Shown here piece by piece: positions 1 through 5,864 of a stretch of DNA of 10,151 nt (within the stretch, counting starts at the first letter, position 1; each line of letters opens with the position of its first letter). The position numbers were made by a program, and so were the translations under genes. The notes under the pieces are model-generated. The model was not told the DNA's origin and searched no databases. It worked only from the letters and a program-made list of their open reading frames with translations. Source of the stretch: Chloroflexota bacterium. Its GTDB lineage: Bacteria > Chloroflexota > UBA6077 > JADZDV01. The stretch is from the NCBI GenBank assembly GCA_020850915.1, contig JADZDV010000558.1, positions 1 to 10,151 on the forward strand. Reading direction: 5' to 3'.

Positions 1-136
1 CACGCGCCTGCTCGGCGGGTCTTACTCCGGTTGCTAGTCTCCTCCTGCGTGATCCCTCGCAGGCTCGTGATGACAGGTGACTCTTGGACTGGCGGCGACA
101 CTCCCTAAAGCAGGTGACGGACACCCCGTTCGCTCG
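1..136. other. Left-edge intergenic stretch
   Basis: No reading frame here has convincing protein character, and I see no tRNA or rRNA. The one structured item is a perfect 7-bp hairpin (122-128 with 135-141, loop TTCGCT). A 13-bp segment within it (125-137) recurs directly at 403-415. A weak promoter-like pair, TTGGAC at 84-89 and TAAAGC at 106-111 with a 16-nt spacer, would start a transcript near 118, just before the large inverted repeat. Each hexamer matches consensus at only about half its positions, so I do not call it a promoter. Confidence 0.4.
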
Positions 137-179
137 GGGTGCGACCGACTTGTGTTGGAACGGCCGTTGGAGGGGCGCT

Positions 180-184
180 GCTTG
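180..184. repeat. Left copy of candidate target-site duplication
   Basis: GCTTG here recurs at 295-299, directly outside the right terminal repeat. The match can be read as 8 bp (GCTGCTTG, 177-184 and 292-299). The true duplication length lies between 4 and 8 bp because the outermost bases of the element are ambiguous. Confidence 0.4.
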
Positions 185-294
185 GAGCCTGTCTCAGAAT
201 TCGAGAACCGCACAGTTTTCGGGGCTTCGGTTGCCCAGGCGCCCCGGCCAAACGGGAACTCGAAGTGGCAGGAGCTGCCATTCTGAGACAGGCT
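185..294. mobile_element. MITE-like element with 15-bp terminal inverted repeats
   Basis: The ends carry perfect 15-bp inverted repeats: AGCCTGTCTCAGAAT at 186-200 and its complement at 280-294. GCTTG directly repeats at both junctions (180-184 and 295-299). The direct repeat extends to GCTGCTTG (177-184 and 292-299), but the extra bases on the right lie inside the terminal repeat. The interior also folds back: TCGAG at 201-205 with 259-263, CGGGGC at 220-225 with 241-246, and a small hairpin at 267-279. No transposase is encoded, as expected for a non-autonomous element of about 110 bp. Deleting the element and one repeat copy restores a continuous 23-bp stem in the flanks, which strongly supports insertion. 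The parental family cannot be told from the sequence; the ends loosely recall IS5-type termini. Confidence 0.55.
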
Positions 295-299
295 GCTTG
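295..299. repeat. Right copy of candidate target-site duplication
   Basis: This is the second copy of GCTTG, flanking the right end of the MITE-like element. The bases that follow (300-308) resume the interrupted hairpin arm. Confidence 0.4.
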
Positions 300-415
300 C
301 TGCGCCCGTGCCACATCGGAGACGACTGTATCGGGGCCAGCGGGCGCGGCAAGCAGCGCCCCTACCTGTCTGTCGACCACGCTGCAACATTGTTCGGGCG
401 CACCCGTTCGCTCGG

Positions 416-450
416 TTAGCTGGGCGCGGAGGCGACTGCTATGCTATGCT
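416..450 (+). promoter_or_regulatory. Candidate promoter for the rpsU unit
   Basis: TTAGCT (416-421) and TATGCT (440-445) are separated by 18 nt. The second hexamer is repeated in tandem at 445-450, giving TATGCTATGCTAAC-like DNA that is unusually AT-rich for this region. It is the best sigma-70-like pair between the inverted repeat and rpsU. It implies a leader of about 260 nt before rpsU. The -35 match is weak. Confidence 0.3.
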
Positions 451-543
451 AACGTCAGAGACGCCGGCTCGCGGCTCCTGGCGGCGGCGTCACTTATTGG
501 CTGCTGGCCCAGTGGCGGGAGTACAGTTCCAGCGAGCGACGCC

Positions 544-560
544 TCCGCGGTGACCGCGGA
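544..560. promoter_or_regulatory. Perfect 17-bp palindrome in the rpsU leader
   Basis: Eight-base arms (544-551 TCCGCGGT and 553-560) surround one central G. In RNA it would form a short hairpin, extended by GCCT at 541-544 with AGGC at 563-566. A second hairpin follows, GCGTCG at 569-574 with CGACGC at 587-592. The site could be a repressor operator or part of a structured leader upstream of rpsU. The symmetry is seen; the role is inferred. Confidence 0.3.
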
Positions 561-719
561 TGAGGCTGGCGTCGCGAACCGTTTGACGACGCTCATTGGG
601 TGTGGCTCGCACGCTCCTTCGGGGATGTGATCGGCATCCTGTCACGGATTGGCGCGAGTGTGCGCGTGCCGCGGGACGCGTGCGTTGGCATCGATGAGAC
701 TCGGATCCAGGGAGTAGGC

Positions 720-911
720 ATGCAGGTGCTCCTCCGCGAAGGGGAATCCTTCGAGGAAATGTTCCGCCGTTTCAAGCGCGGCGTTGAGACTGCCGGTATT
801 TTGCGCGAGTACAAGAAGAAGCAGCGGTTCAAGCCGAACCACGAGATTCGACGGGAGAAGGTCCAGGCCGCGCTCCGACGGCGACGCCGCAGCGCGAAGC
901 AGGATCGTTGA
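720..911 (+). CDS. rpsU: Small ribosomal subunit protein bS21
   Basis: This 63-residue protein matches bS21, a small basic protein of the 30S subunit that binds near the platform and the anti-Shine-Dalgarno end of 16S rRNA and aids initiation. The family pattern is clear: LREGESFEEMFRRFKR at residues 5-20, GILREYKKK at 26-34, then an Arg-rich helix ending in RRRRR (53-57). Length fits the family (about 55-75). I chose ATG 720 because AGGGAG lies 5-6 nt upstream and the family N-terminus starts here. A longer in-frame opening back to 600 adds 40 residues unlike bS21. The stop overlaps the start of the next gene (TGATG), so the two are probably translationally coupled. Confidence 0.93.
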   Translation: MQVLLREGESFEEMFRRFKRGVETAGILREYKKKQRFKPNHEIRREKVQAALRRRRRSAKQDR

Positions 912-1165
912 TGGCGGCCGGACGGCCGTACGGTCGTGGTGAGCAGGCCCGCGGCGGGTTCGGTGGACAGCGCGCTCGGGGGCAGCGCGTGGCGCAACGT
1001 GTCTGGGAATGTCCCCGCTGCGGCCGAACGCGGCCGCACAGTATGGTTGAGGCGCGCGCCCCGATCTGTCGACAGGATCTCGCCGAGATGCGCGTGGTGA
1101 CCATCAACGTCTTCGTTCGAACGCCGAACCAGAACCGCGGCCGATCCCGCTATCAAGGCTACTGA
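911..1165 (+). CDS. Small basic Gly/Arg-rich protein with zinc-finger-like motif
   Basis: This 84-residue frame starts at ATG 911, sharing a base with the rpsU stop (TGATG), and ends 20 nt before a strong terminator. It is therefore the second gene of a two-gene unit. Residues 1-31 are rich in Gly, Arg and Gln, like an RNA-binding tail. Then comes WECPRCGRTRPH, with Cys34, Cys37 and His43 followed by Cys53, which could form a three-Cys, one-His zinc site. The C-terminal part (60-84) has a hydrophobic strand RVVTINVFV and a basic Arg/Asn/Gln-rich tail. I do not recognise a named family. Its position suggests a ribosome- or RNA-associated role, which is inference. Third-position GC is fairly high and supports coding. 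Confidence 0.6.
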   Translation: MAAGRPYGRGEQARGGFGGQRARGQRVAQRVWECPRCGRTRPHSMVEARAPICRQDLAEMRVVTINVFVRTPNQNRGRSRYQGY

Positions 1166-1185
1166 GCGGCGCCAGACCAGTCCGG

Positions 1186-1210
1186 GGGCGTGCGTGGCAC
1201 GCCCTCTTTT
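1186..1210 (+). terminator. Intrinsic terminator after rpsU and the downstream gene
   Basis: A perfect 8-bp stem (GGGCGTGC 1186-1193 with GCACGCCC 1197-1204) has a GTG loop and is followed directly by TCTTTT (1205-1210). It lies 20 nt after the stop of the preceding gene. Confidence 0.9.
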
Positions 1211-1402
1211 CGTGCCGGCCTGTCAGCGCCGTGATGCGCCGCGGCGCGCGTTCCCGCGATGATCGGAACGCTCTCTGCCCGAAGCCCCAGCGTCTCGTCC
1301 TGACGAAGGGGCAACAGGGACAGGAGAAGCTGGACGAGAGCATCCTCGCTCGGAGGCCTTCTTCACGGCCCCGAGTGTCGGCGCATGCCGGCAAGACCCG
1401 GC
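1211..1402. other. Intergenic region between convergent genes
   Basis: No gene is visible. It contains a 12-bp perfect palindrome GCGCCGCGGCGC (1236-1247). Directly beside it is a 7-bp hairpin (GCGTTCC 1248-1254 with GGAACGC 1265-1271), and an 8-bp inverted repeat follows (1293-1300 with 1332-1339). None has a T-run on either strand. They may help end transcripts of the minus-strand gene, but no classical terminator is present. Confidence 0.4.
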
Positions 1403-2668
1403 TCACAGGCGGAGCGCGAGGAGCGGGATCTCCATCTCCTCGGGGGCCAGCGCCCCGTGATTGCCGTAGAACGGTATGACCGGCCGTTGCGGATCGAACA
1501 CGTAGACCAGTTGGTGCTCCCCGATAGGGAGCAGTATCAGATCGCCCGCCCGGCGGCGGGCTGCAACGGTCGGTGCGCCGAGTCCGAACCAGCCGCGAGC
1601 AAAGGCCTCGTCGCTCGGGATGACCGCGGCCTGGCCAGCCAGTTCGCGCTGGATGTAGGATCTCACGGCGTCGATGCGCCCGGGTTTGACGTGCAGGTAT
1701 GACATTCGACGCTCGCCTGACGGCGGCGAGAGCAGCTCGTCCAGCAGTCGCGGGTGCTGGTCCAGGCGAATGGTCAGCGCAGGGTCCGTGTGCAGATGCC
1801 CGTGATCGGCGGTCAGGATCAGCAGCACGTCGCCCCGCCGCTCCAACCGCTCGACGCCGCGACCGAGAAGAAAATCGACCACCGCGACTTCCTCAGTCTG
1901 CTCGTCGCTCCACGGCCCGCGCCGATGAGCCACGGTGTCCACGGCGCTCAAGTAGGCGTAGATCAACCGACGCTCTCCGAGACGCCGTTCCGCCAACGCC
2001 TGGTTCACCAGGACGAGCGCGCTGGACGGGGCGTAGTACGGTCGACAGTCGGCGCCATCCTGGGTCGCCACGCTGAAAGCACTGCCGCCCAGCTCGACCG
2101 GGCCGACGGCGATGCTGCTGACGCCGCCGCGCTCCAGGCGACGGTGGACGGTGTCGAGTCCGAAGAAGGCGATTGGGTCCAGCCCCCCGAGCGCCGGGTC
2201 CGTGTACGAGCCGCGCCGTCCAGCGGGCCCGAGTCGAGCAACCTCCACCACCGCGCCCACTTCTTCCAGGAAGACGGTCCAGCCCATCACACCGTGCGCA
2301 GTGGGCGGCAGCGCGGTGTGCAGCGACGCGAGCGCTGCCATCGTGGCTGACGGGAACACGGACGTGATGCTCGCAAAGCCAACCCCTGGCGTGTCCCGCG
2401 CGGCCTCATGCATGAGACTCGCCAGGAATGGCGCATCGCCCTTCGCGGCTGCTTGCTCGAGCTGGCGCAAGCCCAGACCGTCCACGAGCAGCAGGACGAC
2501 CGCGTTGACCCCTTCCAGCAGCGCTGGTGGTAGCAGCCCGGGCGCGAGCTCGGCGGTCGCCGCGGGCGGCTCGGCCCCCAACAGACGGCAGACGGTCGCG
2601 CCGATGTTGGGGAGCGATCGGCCGTCATAGCGAGGAAGGCAGAGTGCGGGTGGCGGGCGATCCGACAA
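1403..2668 (-). CDS. Alkaline phosphatase superfamily phosphodiesterase
   Basis: The product (421 aa) belongs to the type I phosphodiesterase/nucleotide pyrophosphatase branch, metal-dependent enzymes that hydrolyse phosphomono- or diesters. Visible marks are LLLVDGLG (metal ligand Asp63), SVFPSAT with nucleophile Thr109, AHGVMGW (121-130 region), YLSAVDTVAHRRGP (Asp244, His248), LTADHGH (Asp288, His289) and GNHGAL near the end (His404). The full metal set seems intact. No signal peptide or membrane segment is obvious. I chose TTG 2668 because GGAG lies 11 nt upstream and family-like sequence (LPRYDGRSLPN) begins at residue 11. A GTG at 2752 would add 28 residues, but that stretch has lower third-position GC and no ribosome site. 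The substrate is unknown. It stands alone, converging on the rpsU unit. Confidence 0.85.
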   Translation of the reverse strand: MSDRPPPALCLPRYDGRSLPNIGATVCRLLGAEPPAATAELAPGLLPPALLEGVNAVVLLLVDGLGLRQLEQAAAKGDAPFLASLMHEAARDTPGVGFASITSVFPSATMAALASLHTALPPTAHGVMGWTVFLEEVGAVVEVARLGPAGRRGSYTDPALGGLDPIAFFGLDTVHRRLERGGVSSIAVGPVELGGSAFSVATQDGADCRPYYAPSSALVLVNQALAERRLGERRLIYAYLSAVDTVAHRRGPWSDEQTEEVAVVDFLLGRGVERLERRGDVLLILTADHGHLHTDPALTIRLDQHPRLLDELLSPPSGERRMSYLHVKPGRIDAVRSYIQRELAGQAAVIPSDEAFARGWFGLGAPTVAARRRAGDLILLPIGEHQLVYVFDPQRPVIPFYGNHGALAPEEMEIPLLALRL

Positions 2669-2971
2669 GCTGAACGTGTCTCCAGAGCGATGAGGGGTGG
2701 CCCCGCCGGATGCGCGGGCAGTCCCCGGGCCTGGTGCAGGGGGACGTCGCACGTGCGCGCAGGCCAGTCGCGAAGCTTAACAGGCCGGACAGCCTGGCGC
2801 TAGTCGGCTCACCCGCGCGACAAGCGCCACGTGCCAGGGCACGGTGATGCGCGGCGCCCAGGCACCCGTCGCTGGAGAAGCACGCGGCGCGGCTCAGCCG
2901 CCGAGTGGGCGATCCACTGAGCCGCGTGCGACGATCTCTCGAGCGGCGCTGCTTCTGGGAGGCTCAGGATC
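2669..2971. other. Divergent intergenic region upstream of the HAD gene
   Basis: The region lies between the starts of the phosphodiesterase and HAD genes. It holds several hairpins: CAGGC/GCCTG (2781-2785 with 2792-2796), a 9-bp pair with one mismatch (2832-2840 with 2856-2864), and a perfect 10-bp pair CGCGGCTCAG/CTGAGCCGCG (2888-2897 with 2917-2926). A competing 5-bp hairpin, AGTGG/CCACT (2904-2908 with 2914-2918), lies inside the last one. No T-run follows, so these are leader structures or operators rather than terminators. I see no convincing promoter for either gene. Confidence 0.35.
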
Positions 2972-3685
2972 GTGGACAGGCTAGACATCGTCTTCTTGCT
3001 CGACGTGGACAACACCCTGCTCGACAACGACCGGGTCATCGCTGACCTGATGGGCTACCTCGAGCGAGAGGTCGGCCACGAGCGTCAGCAGCGCTACTGG
3101 GCGCTCTTCGAACAACTGCGCGCGGAGCTTGGCTACGCCGACTACCTCGGTGCGCTCCAGCGCTATCGTGCCGAGTACCCGCGAGACCCTCACCTGCTGA
3201 CCGTCTCCTCTTATCTCGTCAACTACCCCTTCGCCAACCGTCTCTATCCGCGGTCGCTAGACGTCGTCCGCCGGTGCCAGGCGTGGGGCACGGCGGTGAT
3301 CCTCTCGGATGGGGATGTCGTGTTCCAGCCGCGCAAGGTGGAGCGCTCTGGCCTGTTCGACGCGGTCGGGAAGAACGTGCTCATCTACGTCCACAAGGAG
3401 CGAGAGCTTGACGACGTGGCGGCGCGGTACCCTGCCGACCACTACGTCCTGGTGGACGACAAGCTCCGCATCCTGACGGCTGTGAAGCGCGTCTGGGGCG
3501 AGCGGGTCACCACCGTCTTCCCGCGCCAGGGCCACTATGCCCACGATCCCGCCATTCTGGCCGAGAACCCGCCGGCCGACATCAGCCTCGACCGGATCGG
3601 CTCGTTTCTCGACCTGGACCGGGGGCGCTTGCTGACCGCCAGCCAGCCTGCCAGAGCCGCGCCGGACGCCCCCGCGTCGGGCTAG
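2972..3685 (+). CDS. HAD-superfamily hydrolase
   Basis: This 237-residue soluble protein has the four HAD motifs: LLDVDNTLL (nucleophile Asp11, acid/base Asp13), ILSDGD (Ser112), Lys122 in QPRKVERSG, and VLVDDK (Asp162, Asp163). The family uses a phospho-aspartyl or, in dehalogenases, an ester intermediate; most members are phosphatases. The stretch from about 18 to 95 is a helical cap like that of class I enzymes, rich in Tyr, Arg and Glu. The last 20 residues are Ala/Pro-rich and probably disordered. GTG 2972 is chosen for GGGAGG 9 nt upstream. Substrate cannot be assigned. It is a single gene converging with the MFS gene, with a hairpin-rich leader upstream. Confidence 0.85.
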   Translation: MDRLDIVFLLDVDNTLLDNDRVIADLMGYLEREVGHERQQRYWALFEQLRAELGYADYLGALQRYRAEYPRDPHLLTVSSYLVNYPFANRLYPRSLDVVRRCQAWGTAVILSDGDVVFQPRKVERSGLFDAVGKNVLIYVHKERELDDVAARYPADHYVLVDDKLRILTAVKRVWGERVTTVFPRQGHYAHDPAILAENPPADISLDRIGSFLDLDRGRLLTASQPARAAPDAPASG

Positions 3686-3780
3686 ACCAAAGCTACGGCG
3701 AAACCCGCGGACGCTGCTCGCACAACCATGTGGATCCCACCTTGGCTTTGGTTTAGCGCCCAGTTGGTCCGGTTGTGCGA
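3686..3780. repeat. Two interleaved inverted repeats between convergent genes
   Basis: ACCAAAGC (3686-3693) is complementary to 3745-3752, and TCGCACAACC (3718-3727) to 3771-3780. Both are perfect, and their order is A, B, A', B', the topology of a pseudoknot. The first arm starts right after the HAD stop and its partner ends right before the MFS stop. The last arm lies within the MFS coding end. No T-run is present. It may mark the 3' ends of both transcripts. Confidence 0.4.
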
Positions 3781-4973
3781 ATGGCGCTCGCGGTGATCAC
3801 GCTCACCAGGGCCACGCAGCCGGCAGCGATGAACGCCGGGGTGTACGCGTGCGTGGCGTCCACCAGCAGCCCGAACAGCGGCGGACCGAGGATGATGCCG
3901 ATGTAGCTGGCGCTCAGGCTGAGCCCGGCGGCGCTCCCAGACGCCTGGCGTCCAGCCAACTCCGCGACGAACGTCATGCTGATGCCGTTCCAGCCGACGG
4001 CCGATAGTCCCGCCATGACGAGCAGTCCGACCAGCACGATAGTTGGCAGGCCCGGTGCCACGAGTGCCAGGCCGAACGAGCTGAGCGTCGCCATGACGGA
4101 GATGATCACTATGACAATCTTGCGGCGACCGCCAAACAGCGTGTCACTCACAATGCCCCAGCCGATCCGCGCCACGATGCCTGACGCCTGCGCCAGGGCC
4201 AGGAAGCCGCCCGCTGTCGGCACGTCGAAGCCCAGCCGCTCGCCGAGAAACAGCACCATGTAGGTCACTAGCGACAACTGAACGGCCCCGAGGCAGAGGG
4301 TCGTGGCGCTCAGCAGCACCAGGCCGCGGTTGCGCAGCAATGCACGCGGCCCCTGCCCGCTGACCCGCATCTGACTCTGGCTGGCATCCGCGTCCGGATG
4401 TTCACGATAGGCGAGCCAGGAGAGCACGCCGGCGAGCATGGTGGCCGAGGCGATGGCCGCCATCGCGCCGCGCCAGCCAAACGCGAGGGTCAGGTGCGGC
4501 ACCGTCAGGGACATGATGGCCCCGGCGAGCGCCACTCCAGTCTGCTTGATCCCCATTGCCAGGCCCCGCCGGCGAAGAGGGAACCAGTAGGCGATGGCCC
4601 GCGTGGTAGGAGGCAGCGAGATCCCGTTGCCGATGCCGGACAGCACCATCAGGGCGATCAGAACGGCGAAGGAGGGTGTCTGGGAGGCGAGCAGGATCGG
4701 CGCGCCGGTCGCCAGCAGTCCTACCAGGAACATCGATCGAACGCCCAGCCGATCGGCGACCCAGCCGGCGGCCGACAGCGTGAGCACACCGCCGACATAC
4801 GTTGCCGCGGTCACCAGCCCAACCTGGGAGCGGGAGATCCGCAGGCCGTCAACCAGCGCTGGGGCGATCGGCGAGACCATCTGGTTGCCAAACGAGGCGC
4901 TCGTCTGGACGAGCGTGCTGGCGAAGAGCACCACCCAGAGAACCGACGAGCTGTCGCGCGAGACCGTTTTCAG
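3753..4973 (-). CDS. MFS transporter
   Basis: A major facilitator superfamily permease of about 406 residues with roughly 12 hydrophobic segments. MFS motif A is clear in the loop after segment 2 (GWVADRLGVRS), and a weaker copy lies in the second half (WGIVSDTLFGGRRK). It should sit in the inner membrane and move a small solute. The CoA-pathway neighbours suggest an organic acid, which is inference. The start is uncertain: no ATG, GTG or TTG lies in frame between 5198, deep in the upstream gene, and GTG 4934. GTG 4934 would begin inside the first membrane segment and has no ribosome site. CTG 4973 forms a 4-nt CTGA overlap with the upstream stop and gives a sensible hydrophilic N-terminus (LKTVSRDSSS). 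I therefore use CTG 4973, with 4934 as the alternative. Confidence 0.82.
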   Translation of the reverse strand: MKTVSRDSSSVLWVVLFASTLVQTSASFGNQMVSPIAPALVDGLRISRSQVGLVTAATYVGGVLTLSAAGWVADRLGVRSMFLVGLLATGAPILLASQTPSFAVLIALMVLSGIGNGISLPPTTRAIAYWFPLRRRGLAMGIKQTGVALAGAIMSLTVPHLTLAFGWRGAMAAIASATMLAGVLSWLAYREHPDADASQSQMRVSGQGPRALLRNRGLVLLSATTLCLGAVQLSLVTYMVLFLGERLGFDVPTAGGFLALAQASGIVARIGWGIVSDTLFGGRRKIVIVIISVMATLSSFGLALVAPGLPTIVLVGLLVMAGLSAVGWNGISMTFVAELAGRQASGSAAGLSLSASYIGIILGPPLFGLLVDATHAYTPAFIAAGCVALVSVITASAIRTTGPTGR

Positions 4974-5860
4974 GACGTCGGGCCCGCCTCGCCCACGATG
5001 TGCGCGTACAGCTCGATCAGCCTTCGCGCCCGCGCCACCACTGGCGCGTCGAGCATTCGACCCTCCAGGCTCGTCGAGCCATGGCCCTGTGCCGCCACTC
5101 GCTCGTAGGCCGCGATGACGCCGCGCGCATGCGCTACCTCGGCGTCGGTGGGGGTGAACACCTGGTTCAGCGTGCCGATCTGCGAGGGGTGAATGCACTG
5201 CTTGCCGGTGAAGCCCAGGCTCCGCGACGTCGTGGCCTCGTCTCGGAGAGCCTGCGCGTCGCCGAAGTCGGAGGTCGGACCGTCGATCGCCAGCACCCCG
5301 GCCGCGCGCGCGGCGATGGCCAGGTGTGCGCGGGGGTACAGCGTTTCGGTCCCGCCGTTCGTCCGCGGGACGCCGAGGTCCAGCGTGAAGTCCTCGTAGC
5401 CGAACGCCACCGCCTCCACGCGGCGTCCGACTGAGGCCAGCGCCTCGGCGTGCAGGACGCCCCTCGTGGTTTCGATGATCGGGATCACGCGCGTCCGGCC
5501 TATCGGCAGCTCGTGTCTGGACTCGGCTTCCGAGAGCAGCATGTTCATCTCGCGGAGCTCGTTCGCGGTCTCTACCTTCGGGAGCAGCACGCCAACCAGT
5601 CGCCGCGCCACCACCGCCTGGATGTCGACCGCGGTGAGGCCTGTCGAGCAGGCGTTCACCCGGACGTACAGCTGCTGGTGGCTGAAGCGGTCGCTCCTCA
5701 GCAGCTCCCCGACCGTCTCACGAGCCGCCTGTTTCTCGGCGGGCGGGACGGAGTCCTCGAGGTCCAGGATGACCGCGTCTGGTCTGACCGTGTCCAGCTT
5801 GTCGAGGAACCGCTGACGGTTCCCCGGCACGAACAGCATGGACCGGAGCGGGTAAGCCAA
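4970..5860 (-). CDS. CitE/HpcH-family CoA-ester lyase
   Basis: This 296-residue TIM-barrel enzyme belongs to the HpcH/HpaI aldolase/citrate lyase beta family, which cleaves or forms C-C bonds in (hydroxyacyl)-CoA esters such as citramalyl-, malyl- or methylmalyl-CoA, using Mg. Visible motifs: SMLFVPGNR (7-15), AVILDLEDSV (29-38), VRVNA with Arg67, LLPKVE (92-97), the metal ligand Glu130 in IPIIETTRG, FGYEDFTLDLG (153-163) with a second acidic ligand, and GKQCIHPSQI (219-228). TTG 5860 is chosen because GGAG lies 10 nt upstream and residues before ATG 5839 match the family start. It begins 4 nt after the dehydrogenase stop and its own stop overlaps the MFS start, so it is the middle gene of a tight trio. 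The exact substrate is not readable. Confidence 0.9.
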   Translation of the reverse strand: MAYPLRSMLFVPGNRQRFLDKLDTVRPDAVILDLEDSVPPAEKQAARETVGELLRSDRFSHQQLYVRVNACSTGLTAVDIQAVVARRLVGVLLPKVETANELREMNMLLSEAESRHELPIGRTRVIPIIETTRGVLHAEALASVGRRVEAVAFGYEDFTLDLGVPRTNGGTETLYPRAHLAIAARAAGVLAIDGPTSDFGDAQALRDEATTSRSLGFTGKQCIHPSQIGTLNQVFTPTDAEVAHARGVIAAYERVAAQGHGSTSLEGRMLDAPVVARARRLIELYAHIVGEAGPTS

Positions 5861-5864
5861 CGGA

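Larger units (their letters stand above)
137..405. repeat. Large imperfect inverted repeat, possible structured RNA
   Basis: Reading inward, 137-157 pairs with 385-405: 16 of 21 positions match, including GGGTGCG with CGCACCC, CCGA with TCGG and TGTTG with CAACA. An open region follows (158-170 opposite 364-384). Then 171-184 pairs perfectly over 14 bp with 350-363, and 300-308 pairs with 341-349 over 9 bp including one G-T wobble. The 32-nt apical loop is 309-340. The stretch 185-299 interrupts one arm and is explained by an inserted element. Without it the fold is about 180 nt: outer stem, open middle and long inner stem with a loop. That shape resembles 6S RNA or a fold-back mobile element. 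The pairing is seen directly; the identity is not established. Confidence 0.5.

Noticed and set aside
583..588. TTGACG as a -35 element for rpsU
   Set aside because: No acceptable -10 hexamer occurs 15-19 nt downstream, and the bases lie inside a hairpin.
34..630. Several overlapping open frames in the left intergenic region
   Set aside because: They run through inverted repeats on both strands, none resembles a protein family, and no ribosome site supports them. I found no transposase there.
600..719. 40-codon N-terminal extension of bS21
   Set aside because: bS21 proteins begin at the residue encoded at 720, which has a good ribosome site. The extension has no family match.
4974..5198. 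Upstream extension of the MFS gene to ATG 5198
   Set aside because: It would overlap 75 codons of the lyase gene in another frame and yields an Arg/Gly-rich sequence unlike any MFS N-terminus.
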